From NCBI GenBank assembly GCA_020437875.1, contig JAGQVR010000076.1, positions 1-11,223 of the forward strand: a stretch of DNA of 11,223 nucleotides, read 5' to 3'. The stretch is from Flavobacteriales bacterium (lineage in GTDB: Bacteria > Bacteroidota > Bacteroidia > Flavobacteriales_F > PHOS-HE28). How positions within the stretch are numbered: position 1 is the first letter of the stretch; the number at the start of each line of letters is the position of its first letter. The notes under the pieces were generated by a model, which worked only from the letters and a program-made list of their open reading frames with translations, searched no databases and was not told the origin of the DNA. A program made the position numbers and the translations under genes. Positions 1-7,714 of the stretch are shown in pieces.

Positions 1-566
1 TGCTGTACCGTCCGGCCATGGTGAGCAACGACGGCGACCTCTTCGTAGCGAAGGTGGAGGAGCCACGGCTGCCCGAACTGCAGCACCATCCGCTGGCCGA
101 TGCCTATGACGAACTGGATCTGCTGGGCTTCCCGTTGTGTGATCCGTTCTCGCTGGTGAATGTGGGTGAATGGGCGTTTGCGAATGGTGGATGGAAGGGA
201 GCTGATCGGTCGGTCCCATTCACCAACTCCCATTCGCCATTCACCTCTTCAGCGCCTCTCATCCTCAAACGTGACATGCCGGAGCACATCGGAGAACGGG
301 TGATCATGCTCGGTTACATGATCCATGTGAAGACCACGACCACCCACAGCGGTTCATACATGAGCTTCGGGTCCTTCATCGATCCCGCGGGCGACTTCTG
401 GGACAGCACGCAGTTCCCGCAGGTGGCCGAGCGCTACCCGTTCCAGGGGCGCGGGGTCTACCGGTTCACCGGGGTGGTTGAGGAGGAGTTCGGGCATTGC
501 GCCCTGCGCGCCGAACGTTTCGAGAAGCTGCCGTGGAGGCCGGATCCGCGGTACGGGGCGAGTTGA
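1..566 (+). CDS. dnaE: DNA polymerase III alpha subunit, C-terminal part (5' end outside window)
   Basis: This is the last ~187 codons of a replicative or repair DNA polymerase III alpha subunit, the catalytic polymerase that extends primers with dNTPs in the cytoplasm. The frame is open from the left edge (first whole codon at base 3, LYRPAMVSND) to a TGA at 564-566, so the ATG at 18 is internal. The segment AYDELDLLGFPL is the conserved block after the fingers/beta-binding region. From about residue 90 (GERVIMLGYMIHVKTTTTHSG) to YPFQGRGVYRF and VVEEEFGH, it matches the OB-fold C-terminus of the shorter Bacteroidota alpha subunits, ending LPWRPDPRYGAS. Between PFSLVN and the OB-fold lies an extra stretch of about 30 residues rich in W, N, S, P, F and T, encoded by the palindromic repeat at 155-245; the reading frame stays open through it. 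The gene is convergent with the response regulator, 3 bp away. It could be a dnaE paralogue rather than the main replicase, which cannot be told from this fragment. Confidence 0.85.
   Translation, partial: LYRPAMVSNDGDLFVAKVEEPRLPELQHHPLADAYDELDLLGFPLCDPFSLVNVGEWAFANGGWKGADRSVPFTNSHSPFTSSAPLILKRDMPEHIGERVIMLGYMIHVKTTTTHSGSYMSFGSFIDPAGDFWDSTQFPQVAERYPFQGRGVYRFTGVVEEEFGHCALRAERFEKLPWRPDPRYGAS
155..245. repeat. Palindromic GGTGAATG/CATTCACC repeat inserted in frame in dnaE
   Basis: The left arm begins GGTGAATG (155-162) and carries further copies of GTGAATGG-like words up to about 200. The right arm (214-245) carries the same words inverted (CCATTCACC, CCATTCGCCATTCACC) and ends CATTCACC (238-245), the exact reverse complement of the first eight bases. 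The centre (201-213) is unrelated. The arms are imperfect but could fold into a long hairpin. On the plus strand the repeat encodes a tract including VNVGEWAFANGG and FTNSHSPFTS, and on the minus strand VNGEWELVNG. From memory, low-complexity peptides of this VNGEW / SPFT type recur in Bacteroidota proteomes because of dispersed GGTGAATGG palindromes. That link is recall, not a search. It sits in a linker before the OB-fold, where an insertion would be tolerated. Confidence 0.7.
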
Positions 567-569
567 CCC

Positions 570-1208
570 TCAACGTCCGAAGAAGCGGTTCACCGCTTCG
601 GTGCGGTTCTGCACGTGCATCTTGCCGTAGATCCGGTGAATGTGCTGCTTGACGGATCCCTCGCTGATCCCCATGTGCGCGGCGATCTCCTTGTACAGCA
701 GTCCTTGCGCCAGGAGTTCGAGCACCCGGAACTCCCGTTCGGTCAGCGCTGCGTCGATCACCTCCTGCGCGGGCCCTGATGCGGGGCGGAAGTGACGCAC
801 CACCCGCCTGGCCACGCTCATGCTCATCGGCGAACCGCCGGACAGCACCTCCCGCACTGCGGAGACGACCTGGTCCGGTGATGAGTTCTTGAGCAGATAG
901 CCGTTGGCACCCGCCTTCAGCGCTTCGAAGACCTTGTCATCGGTGTCGTTCACCGTGTACATCAGGAACTGGGTGCGCTGCCAACGTCCGCTCAACTGGC
1001 GCACCCCTTCGATCCCGTCCAAGCCGGGAAGGTTGATGTCCATCAGCACGACATCCACACCATCCGTATCGGTCACCGCCAATGCATCCTCCACCGAACC
1101 GTGCGCACTTTCAACGTGCATGCCCGGGGTGGCGATGAACACGGCGCGCAGCATCTCGCGGATGCGTTCGTCGTCCTCGATGATGCGCAGGGTGATGCTG
1201 TTATCCAC
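570..1208 (-). CDS. NarL/FixJ-family response regulator (REC + LuxR HTH)
   Basis: This is a 212-residue cytoplasmic DNA-binding response regulator, the output half of a two-component system. Residues 5-120 form the receiver domain: acidic pocket E11-D12-D13, phospho-acceptor D57 in VVLMDINLPGLDG, switch T85 in FLMYTVND and conserved K107 in GYLLKNSS. Residues 155-212 form a LuxR-type helix-turn-helix (LTEREFRVLELLAQGLLYKEIA, then ISEGSVKQHIHRIYGKM with the recognition helix). The start is the GTG at 1208. It gives the usual receiver N-terminus (VDNSITLRIIEDDE) and no in-frame ATG lies between it and the kinase stop. The longer reading frame to 1436 overlaps the kinase C-terminus and reads as a shadow. 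The kinase gene ends 37 bp upstream on the same strand, so D57 is very probably phosphorylated by that kinase. Target promoters are unknown. All key residues are present, and the length is normal for the family. Confidence 0.92.
   Translation of the reverse strand: MDNSITLRIIEDDERIREMLRAVFIATPGMHVESAHGSVEDALAVTDTDGVDVVLMDINLPGLDGIEGVRQLSGRWQRTQFLMYTVNDTDDKVFEALKAGANGYLLKNSSPDQVVSAVREVLSGGSPMSMSVARRVVRHFRPASGPAQEVIDAALTEREFRVLELLAQGLLYKEIAAHMGISEGSVKQHIHRIYGKMHVQNRTEAVNRFFGR
582..599. terminator. Perfect 8-bp hairpin at the convergent dnaE / regulator junction
   Basis: GAAGCGGT (582-589) and ACCGCTTC (592-599) are exact reverse complements around a 2-nt centre (a 7-bp stem with a 4-nt loop in practice). 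It lies 16 bases beyond the dnaE stop and inside the last codons of the response regulator gene. The position would suit a bidirectional terminator between convergent genes, but there is no T-tract on either side and the bases also encode the regulator's C-terminal AVNRFF region, so chance is a real alternative. Confidence 0.25.
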
Positions 1209-1245
1209 GGTGCCGAAGGTCGGATGAAGGTCCCTGAAGGGCAAG

Positions 1246-3099
1246 CTAACTTTCGTTCCCGGTAAGCGGCACGTGCAGCGATACCCGGGTGCCCCGAGCG
1301 TTGGTCGCGTTGGACACTTCGAAGTTCGCAGCCACCTGCCTGGCACGTTCGGCCATGTTGACCGATCCATTGCCCCTCCGGCTCCCGTTCGCAGGCAGGC
1401 CCTGACCGTCATCGACCAGTTCCACGGTGAGGCCATCGGCCCAGGTGATGCGCATGTCCACCCGGTTCGCTCCGGCGTGCTTCACCACGTTGTGAAGGGC
1501 TTCCTTGATGATCAGGAAAACGTTGCGGCGTTGTTGGGAGGTGAGCTGGATCGCAGGCCATCGTTCATCGAGCGCTGCGCGGAGACTGATGCCATGGGCG
1601 TCGAGGTATTGCCGGGCGTGCGCGGAGATGTAGGCGACGAGGTCGTCCAGGCTTCCCTGATCATCCTGGAGTGCCCATATGATGTCGCGCATGCTCGTGA
1701 TGAGCTCACCGGCGGCGCTTGCCTGTTCTCGTAAGAATGGAGCGTTGGTCGACGACGGATCCTGGCGAAGGCTCATCTCACTGCGCAGCTTCAAGGCGCT
1801 CAAGCCGACGCCGAGGTCGTCGTGCAGGTCCCGGCTCACCTGGTCGCGAACGCGCAGCTCGGCGATGGTACGCTCCTGGATGGCATGTTGCACCTCCAGC
1901 TCCGCCGAACGACGTCGGTGGCGTTGTCTGGCATTGTTCACCAGCAGCAGGATGGTGAGGCCGACCAGCGCGAGGGATCCCACGATGATGAGCCCCTGGC
2001 GTCTGCGTTGTTCGTATCCGAGCTGCTCGGCCACCCGTTGTCGTTCCATCCGCGCGAGTTCCAGGTCGCCGTCCGCCTTCAACAGCATGGCCTGGGTGGA
2101 AAGAGCGGTCCGGATGTTCTGTGCGGCGATGGCACTGTCGATGTGATGCCACTCGCCCATGCGTTCCAGGGCATTGTTCAGATCCCCGATCCGTTCATAG
2201 CCATGAGCCGCCATACGCGCGAAGTTGCGCTGGGTGACCAGGCCCACCTGGTCGCGGTGGGCGATGAGGTATGCGCGTGCCCGTTCCAACGCTTCAAGTG
2301 CTTCGTTCGTCCGTCCGGCTTCGGCCAGGGCCAGGCCTCTTCCAACAAGTGCGTCCACGCCGATGTCATGGTCCTTCGCCTGATCCGCGATGGCCCAGCT
2401 CCGATCATAGTTCCCAAGTGCGATCGCTGGTCGCCCGACCCGGAGTTCCAGGTTGCCCAGTCCCCACCACGCCACGGCCATGGCCCGCGCCGCCCCCGCT
2501 TCGGTCGCCAGGCGCAGCGATGTTTCGAGGTGGTGCCGGGCACTGTCCATCCGGCCCAGGGAGGTGAGGTAGCTGCCCATGTTGCCATGGATATGGTAGA
2601 GCTCGCTGATCGGGTATCGGGAGGCCGGACGACGTGGGAACCATGCGAGCGCCAGGCGCAGGAAGGGCAGTGCCTCCTTGCTGTCCTGTATGTTCTCGTG
2701 GAGCAGTCCTTTCAGATTGTATGCGTTCGCGATGAGGGCGCTGTCATTCAATCCGCGTGCGAGGCGTTCGGCCTTGTTGAGGTCGCGCATCGCCGCATTG
2801 AACAGCCCTTCGTAATAGAGCACCTCGGCCCGGTAGCTGAGCAGGTAGTGCTCTTCCTCCGGTTGTTCATCCGGAACGAGCAGGCCGAGCGCTTCGTTGA
2901 TGTGGTACATGGCGCTGTCCCCGTGGAAGCCGTCCATGTGGTGGAGCGCCTGCTCGATGTGCCGGTGCAATGTGCTGTCCGGGAACGCAGGAAGCCGACG
3001 CATGGTCCGGAATTCCTGTGCATCGACGGCGACCGTCGCAAGAACAAGCCAGCACCAAAGAGGCCACACCTTGTGTCCGATCCGATCGTTGGGGAGCAT
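1246..3099 (-). CDS. TPR-containing sensor histidine kinase (HisKA_3 / HATPase)
   Basis: This is a 617-residue membrane sensor kinase of the NarX/DesK class. Order (numbered from the ATG at 3099): a signal peptide around residues 10-27 (hydrophobic core WPLWCWLVLATV, probable cleavage after VDA); a periplasmic region of about six TPR-like helical repeats (roughly 40-345, with A-G-A-spaced helices such as YYEGLFNAAMRDLNKAERLA); one transmembrane helix (369-388, GLIIVGSLALVGLTILLLV); a basic coiled-coil linker; a dimerisation/phosphoacceptor helix with H426 in RDLHDDLG; and a HATPase domain with the N-box (IIKEALHNVVKHA, N537), G1 box VDDGQGL and G2 box GNGSVNMAERA. An in-frame TTG two codons upstream (3105) is possible, but the ATG is preferred. 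TPR sensor domains are generally protein- or peptide-binding; the ligand is unknown. It is paired with the response regulator immediately downstream. It lies 95 bp after the transporter/peptidase gene on the same strand, so it might sense peptides or envelope state linked to that complex, which is inference. Confidence 0.93.
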   Translation of the reverse strand: MLPNDRIGHKVWPLWCWLVLATVAVDAQEFRTMRRLPAFPDSTLHRHIEQALHHMDGFHGDSAMYHINEALGLLVPDEQPEEEHYLLSYRAEVLYYEGLFNAAMRDLNKAERLARGLNDSALIANAYNLKGLLHENIQDSKEALPFLRLALAWFPRRPASRYPISELYHIHGNMGSYLTSLGRMDSARHHLETSLRLATEAGAARAMAVAWWGLGNLELRVGRPAIALGNYDRSWAIADQAKDHDIGVDALVGRGLALAEAGRTNEALEALERARAYLIAHRDQVGLVTQRNFARMAAHGYERIGDLNNALERMGEWHHIDSAIAAQNIRTALSTQAMLLKADGDLELARMERQRVAEQLGYEQRRRQGLIIVGSLALVGLTILLLVNNARQRHRRRSAELEVQHAIQERTIAELRVRDQVSRDLHDDLGVGLSALKLRSEMSLRQDPSSTNAPFLREQASAAGELITSMRDIIWALQDDQGSLDDLVAYISAHARQYLDAHGISLRAALDERWPAIQLTSQQRRNVFLIIKEALHNVVKHAGANRVDMRITWADGLTVELVDDGQGLPANGSRRGNGSVNMAERARQVAANFEVSNATNARGTRVSLHVPLTGNES

Positions 3100-3144
3100 G
3101 TTCAAAAGCGCGGATCACCGTGCCACGCGAATATCGCGCGAAGG

Positions 3145-3175
3145 ATCGTATGCTCGCGAAAGGACCTGGCGTCAA
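3145..3175 (-). promoter_or_regulatory. Candidate promoter for the histidine kinase/regulator pair
   Basis: In the 95-bp gap before the kinase, the minus strand reads TTGAC (3175-3171) followed, about 20 bases on, by TACGAT (3150-3145), which ends 45 bp before the ATG at 3099. This resembles the wide-spaced Bacteroidota arrangement (TTG around -33, TAnnTTTG around -7), but the second element matches only its first half. The rest of the gap holds no clear terminator. It could equally be plain read-through sequence in one long operon. Confidence 0.2.
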
Positions 3176-3194
3176 TTACGATCGGGGACGGGGG

Positions 3195-6100
3195 CTACCG
3201 ATCCAGCACGATCGGACGCTCATTGTCCTCCATGACCCGGTCGATGAAGAGGTGGTCGCGGTCGATCTCGGCGCGCAATGGCTTCTCCGGCACCGTGAAG
3301 GTGAGCACGTTCCTGCCGCTCACCAACCTGACGCGACGCTGCAACAAGGGGACATCGTTGAGCGTCTTGTCAGCCTTCGCACCGAACTTCGGGTAGCGCA
3401 GGATGCTCACATCGATCCAGTCGTTCATGGCGGCGGGGGTCTCGCGGCCCATGCTATCGGCGTAGTTCTTCTCGCCCCAGAGCTGCAGGTTCACCTCCCA
3501 CGTGCTATCGGGCAGCATGCGTGCAGTGGCGCTGTCCACGCGGTTGTTATAGAGGGTGATGTGCTTGAAGCCGTCCTCCAGCAGGTAGGTCAGGCTGTCG
3601 GGCACCACCTTCTCCAATTCCCGGTACATGTCCAATGCAGTGGGGTAGGGTGGTTCCGCGTATCCGAAGGTGTCCACCAGCGCACGGAAGGCCTGGTTCA
3701 AGCTGTCCTCACCCACGAAGTCGCGCAGGCCGTACAGGACGATGCTGCCCTTGTTGTAGTGGATGTAGCCCTGGTTCTCCACCTCCAGCAGCGGCACCTC
3801 CTTCAGATCCTCTGAACCGCGCGAGCGTTGGTAGCGGTCGCTCTCGAGCTTCAGGAACTTCCGCATCTGCGCGCGGCCGTATTCCTTCTCCATCACCATG
3901 AGCGCGCTGTACTGGGCCATGCTCTCGCTCAATAACGTGGCGCCCTGCATGTCGGCACCCATCACCTGGTGGGCCCACCACTGGTGCCCCATCTCATGCG
4001 CCACCACGTAGAACACCATGTCGATGTCGGTGGTGTCGCTCAGGTCGGCGATGAAGCCGATGCCCTCGCTGTACGGCATGGTGCCGGGGAAGGCCTGTGC
4101 GAAGGTCTGGTAACGCGGGAACTCGATGATGCGCGCCTGCTTGTGGCGGTAGGGCCCGAAGTGGGTGCTGTAATAGCTCAGCGACTTCTGGATGCTGTTG
4201 GCCATGCGTGGCACGTTCTCGGCATGCGTGGGGTGGTAGTACACCTCCACATCCACGGAGTGCGATGGATCGTTCGGATCGATCCACTTCTCGCGCAGCA
4301 CGTCGTAGCGCGCGCTCATGAACGAGTAGAAGTTCATGCTGGGGTGATCCACCACGTATTCGAACAAGCGCTTGCCGTTCTCGTTCCATTCACGCTTCAA
4401 GGATCCTGGTGCGATGGCGATCTGGTCCGGGGTGGTGCTGATGATCGTGCGGACGGTGACCCAGTCGCTGTTCGCCATCAGGTAATTGTCCATGCGCTGC
4501 GAGGGGTCGTCCGTCAGTTTCGGCATGCGCTGCTTCGCCGGCAGTTCGTGCTTCCGTCGGTCGTTCTTGTCCTGCAGTTCGCCACCTTCGCTGTACCCGA
4601 TGGTGGGGATGAGGCTCCTATTGTTGAAGAAGGTGCCGTTCTCATTCAGTTGCATCACCGAGACGGAGTTCTCGAAGCCCTTCGGCACATGGTCGGCGGT
4701 GGCGGTGAAGTGCAGCTCCTCGCCCGGCAGGAGAGGTCTGGCCAGCTTGTAGATGCGGTAGTCCACGCGTTCGTCGTTCAGCACGAGCGATGCTCCGGGG
4801 ATGTCCACCTCCTGCACGATCCCGACACTGTTCATGTTCAGGTGCAGCGAATCGATGGGCACCGCGCTCTTGTTCTTCACGGTGATGCGGGCCACGCTGT
4901 GCAGGATGCGCTGGTGCGGGTCCAGGTCGATCATGAAGGCGATGTCGGTGTAATGCGGCTGGGCGATGCCCTGGTACTTCTTGTAGGTCTTCTCGTAGTA
5001 CACGGCATCCTCTTCTTGTTCGTCGCTGCCCATGACCGTGTTCAGCACCTTCGTATTGTAATAGTTCCACGCGCCGAGACCGATCCAAGCCGCAAGTGCA
5101 GGCAGGAGGATCCACTTGTTGCGGGCCATGCGCTTGCGGGCCATGCGCACGCGCCAGGGCCAGGAGGTCTCCTTGCCACGTATCCAGAAGAACAGGGTCA
5201 GCGCCATCAAGACCACACCGCAGGCCGCCCAGTACGCCTTGAACCAGGCCCAGGCCGTGATGGCCGTGCCGAAGGCGTTCATATCGGAATACTGTGTGCC
5301 TGGCGCTGAGTTGAACTGGACCAGGTGGGAGCGAATGTCGAGTGCGTTCAACACGATGCCACCACCGATGATGAAGACGATGAAGACGGCATATCCCACA
5401 TACTTGTTGTTGACCAGCACATGGATCAGGAAGGCAAGTGTGAGCATGATCCCAAGACCCACGAGATTCGGCAGGATGTAGTTGCCGAGGTAGACGCCGG
5501 GCTCCAGATGCGTGTAGCCGTTCAGCAACTGGAAGACCATACCACCGAGTGAGGCTATCGCGAGCACCAGGGCGAGCAGCAGCAGCAGTGCCGTGTACTT
5601 GCCGAGCAGGCCGATGCCCAACGGAGTGGGCGTCGCATCATGCACCTCATCCAGTTTCGGTTCCCGTTCCTTCCACACCAGCAGGCCAGCGTAGAAGGTG
5701 ATGAGGATCAAGATGAAGAGGCTGAAGGATCCTTCGGTGATGTCGTTCACCCGGTAGGTGACCGGATGGAGCGTGTTCTCATACAAGGATGAGGAGAACG
5801 AAAGACCGAGGAACATGTTCAACAGGCCTATGCCGGTCACGAGCAGGAAGGCCGTTCCCTTCAACATGCCCGTGAGGTCGTTCCAGACGATGCGCCGCCA
5901 TTGGCGCAGGCGGGCCGATCCATCGTACGCCTTCGTGACCGTCGGCACGATCGTGGCAGCCGCGCTGGGGCCGTTCTCCTGAGGAGCGATCGACGCGACC
6001 TTGGTCCTGCGGTCGGTGAAGCTGAAGCGCCAGTAACAGAGGAGGAAGACGATCGCAGCCAGCGTGATCCAGAGCACGCGGTTCCAGAGGAGGACGCCGT

Positions 6101-6806
6101 CCATGGGCAGCAGCATGGTGTTCTTGTCATCCACTGTCCAGTACCGGCTGACGAGTTCGAAGGCGGTACCGCCGAACGGATCGAGCATGGCCGCCAATGT
6201 CTGGTTGTCCATCTCCGTCATGAAGCTCTCCGCCACACCACTGCCCACCATGATCACGATGGCGGTGACGAAGGCGGCGGTGGTACTGCGCACCAGAACG
6301 GCCACGGCGAATATCACGGCAGCGGAGAAGACGATGTTCGGTATGCTGAGGAAGAGATAGGCCTGTGCATGCGCCATCAGGTCGTTCGGCCCGATACGTT
6401 CCGGATCCACCCAGGGCATCACACTGCCGAGGATCATGCCAAGCGAAATGCCGAGCAGGGGCAGGGTGGAGACGAAGGTGCTGCCGAGGAAGCGGCTCAG
6501 CAGGTATTGCCCCTTCTTCAAGGGTGTGCTGAACATGATCTGCTGCGTGTTGTTCGCGAAGTCGCGGATGGCGCTTGCGTTCACGAAGGCGGTCACCATG
6601 AGCAGACCAAGGAACCCGAATGCGGCGTAATACTGGTACACCATGAAAGGTGCGTTCAACTTCACATTGGCCAGTTGCCCACCAACGACCAGCTTGTCCC
6701 AGCTCACCAGCCCGAAGCCGAAGAGGGCGAAGAGGAACAGGAAGATGTAGACCATCGGCTGCCTGGACCAATGGCGCAGTTCGATGAGGAAGAGGCGCCA
6801 GGTCAT
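3195..6806 (-). CDS. ABC-2 type permease fused to M1-family (gluzincin) aminopeptidase-like domain
   Basis: This 1203-residue protein joins two functions. Residues 1-545 form an ABC-2 type permease: two sets of about six hydrophobic helices (around 18-35, 60-78, 105-130, 150-172, 176-192, 242-260, then 315-335, 358-378, 398-425, 443-465, 468-488, 513-541). A basic stretch (WRVRMARKRMARNK) and a last helix (564-582) lead to a peptidase-like region (about 600-1203) expected on the outer face of the inner membrane. The zinc site is HEMGH (937-941), with the third ligand probably E961 in LLSESMAQY. A likely catalytic tyrosine lies in YIHYNKGSIVLYG (Y1014 or Y1017). The GxMEN exopeptidase motif of classical M1 enzymes is replaced by PGTMPYSEG (907-915). 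From memory this replacement and the 19-residue spacer are usual for these transporter fusions. The ATG overlaps the stop of the ATPase gene by 4 bp (ATGA), so the two are translationally coupled and very likely form one complex. Substrate and true peptidase activity are unknown. Confidence 0.9.
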   Translation of the reverse strand: MTWRLFLIELRHWSRQPMVYIFLFLFALFGFGLVSWDKLVVGGQLANVKLNAPFMVYQYYAAFGFLGLLMVTAFVNASAIRDFANNTQQIMFSTPLKKGQYLLSRFLGSTFVSTLPLLGISLGMILGSVMPWVDPERIGPNDLMAHAQAYLFLSIPNIVFSAAVIFAVAVLVRSTTAAFVTAIVIMVGSGVAESFMTEMDNQTLAAMLDPFGGTAFELVSRYWTVDDKNTMLLPMDGVLLWNRVLWITLAAIVFLLCYWRFSFTDRRTKVASIAPQENGPSAAATIVPTVTKAYDGSARLRQWRRIVWNDLTGMLKGTAFLLVTGIGLLNMFLGLSFSSSLYENTLHPVTYRVNDITEGSFSLFILILITFYAGLLVWKEREPKLDEVHDATPTPLGIGLLGKYTALLLLLALVLAIASLGGMVFQLLNGYTHLEPGVYLGNYILPNLVGLGIMLTLAFLIHVLVNNKYVGYAVFIVFIIGGGIVLNALDIRSHLVQFNSAPGTQYSDMNAFGTAITAWAWFKAYWAACGVVLMALTLFFWIRGKETSWPWRVRMARKRMARNKWILLPALAAWIGLGAWNYYNTKVLNTVMGSDEQEEDAVYYEKTYKKYQGIAQPHYTDIAFMIDLDPHQRILHSVARITVKNKSAVPIDSLHLNMNSVGIVQEVDIPGASLVLNDERVDYRIYKLARPLLPGEELHFTATADHVPKGFENSVSVMQLNENGTFFNNRSLIPTIGYSEGGELQDKNDRRKHELPAKQRMPKLTDDPSQRMDNYLMANSDWVTVRTIISTTPDQIAIAPGSLKREWNENGKRLFEYVVDHPSMNFYSFMSARYDVLREKWIDPNDPSHSVDVEVYYHPTHAENVPRMANSIQKSLSYYSTHFGPYRHKQARIIEFPRYQTFAQAFPGTMPYSEGIGFIADLSDTTDIDMVFYVVAHEMGHQWWAHQVMGADMQGATLLSESMAQYSALMVMEKEYGRAQMRKFLKLESDRYQRSRGSEDLKEVPLLEVENQGYIHYNKGSIVLYGLRDFVGEDSLNQAFRALVDTFGYAEPPYPTALDMYRELEKVVPDSLTYLLEDGFKHITLYNNRVDSATARMLPDSTWEVNLQLWGEKNYADSMGRETPAAMNDWIDVSILRYPKFGAKADKTLNDVPLLQRRVRLVSGRNVLTFTVPEKPLRAEIDRDHLFIDRVMEDNERPIVLDR

Positions 6807-7714
6807 GCGGCTGCGGTGTTGTGCGCCCCGTTGATATGGCTGAAGAACACGTCCTCCAGCGAAGGTTCAACGCCGATGAATCCGTTCCCGGGATCACCCG
6901 CGCTGTAGATGTGGATGGAAGGCCGGCCGGCGATGAGCTTGTTGCTGATCACCTTGTTGCTCGCATGATATCCGTCCACCTCGCTCTTGGCGATGCTCTT
7001 CTCCCAGATCCGCCCCTTCATCTCGCCGAGCGCATCGTTCGGGGCGCCCGCGAACAGAAGCCGCCCCTTGTTGATGATGGCCATGTTGTTGCACAGCTCC
7101 TGCACGTCCTGCACGATGTGGGTACTGAGGATGACCACCACGTTCTCGCCGATCTCCGTCAGCAGGTTGTAGAAGCGGTTGCGTTCGCCGGGGTCGAGGC
7201 CGGCCGTGGGTTCGTCCACGATGATGAGCTTCGGTTCACCGATCAAGGATTGTGCGATGCCGAAACGCTGTTTCATGCCCCCGCTGAATCCGGCGATCCG
7301 GCGGTCACGGTGCTCCCACAGGTTCACCTTCTGCAGGAGCGCTTCCACGAGCGCCCGTCGTTCCTTGTTGTCGACCACCCCTTTGAGCAGGGCGATGTGA
7401 TCGAGCATGTGGTACGCGCTCACCTTGGGGTACACGCCGAACTCCTGGGGCAGGTAGCCCAACACCCGGCGCACGGCTTGCTTGTCGTTCAAAACGTCGA
7501 TGTTCGACCCATCCGTGTTCCCGGGTTCGCCGAGCACCGCACTGCCGCTGTCGGCTTCCTGCAGGGTCGCCAGGATACGCATGAGCGTGCTCTTTCCAGC
7601 CCCGTTGGGTCCCAAAAGGCCGAACATCCCTGTAGGAATGGTCAGGCTCACATTGTCCAATGCCTTCACGCCGTTCGCGTAGGTCTTGTTCAATCCGGAG
7701 ATGGTCAGTTGCAT
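6803..7714 (-). CDS. ABC transporter ATP-binding protein
   Basis: This is a 303-residue cytoplasmic ATPase that powers the permease encoded directly downstream. It shows Walker A GPNGAGKS (35-42), Q-loop Q90 in GYLPQEFGVYPKVSA, signature FSGGMKQR (143-150, a common variant of LSGGQ), Walker B LIIVDEP (163-169, catalytic E168), the D-loop GLDP, and H-loop H199 in LSTHIVQD. The tail SLEDVFF (285-291) is typical of ABC-2 exporter ATPases. The start is the ATG at 7714 (MQLTISGLNKTY); the frame is open further upstream to 7813, but that extension has no family resemblance. The segment around residues 62-72 (GEPGNTDGSN) looks several residues longer than usual between the LG turn and DVLNDKQAVRR. 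The stop codon overlaps the permease start by 4 bp. It is the first gene of the minus-strand block, so its promoter should lie in 7715-7865. The transported substrate is not evident. Confidence 0.93.
   Translation of the reverse strand: MQLTISGLNKTYANGVKALDNVSLTIPTGMFGLLGPNGAGKSTLMRILATLQEADSGSAVLGEPGNTDGSNIDVLNDKQAVRRVLGYLPQEFGVYPKVSAYHMLDHIALLKGVVDNKERRALVEALLQKVNLWEHRDRRIAGFSGGMKQRFGIAQSLIGEPKLIIVDEPTAGLDPGERNRFYNLLTEIGENVVVILSTHIVQDVQELCNNMAIINKGRLLFAGAPNDALGEMKGRIWEKSIAKSEVDGYHASNKVISNKLIAGRPSIHIYSAGDPGNGFIGVEPSLEDVFFSHINGAHNTAAA

Noticed and set aside
155..245. Possible CRISPR-like or tandem repeat in the GGTGAATG-rich stretch
   Set aside because: The words are in inverted orientation with no regular spacer, only one short cluster, and the reading frame continues through it; it fits a palindromic element instead.
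1822..3396. Long plus-strand open frame (524 codons) opposite the histidine kinase gene
   Set aside because: It is antisense to a kinase with all its motifs intact, crosses gene boundaries and shows no recognisable domain; long antisense frames are expected in this GC-rich codon usage.
3969..5309. Plus-strand open frame of 446 codons opposite the permease/peptidase gene
   Set aside because: The H-, V- and R-rich composition is typical of the complement of a GC-rich gene; no domain, and the opposite frame is clearly coding.
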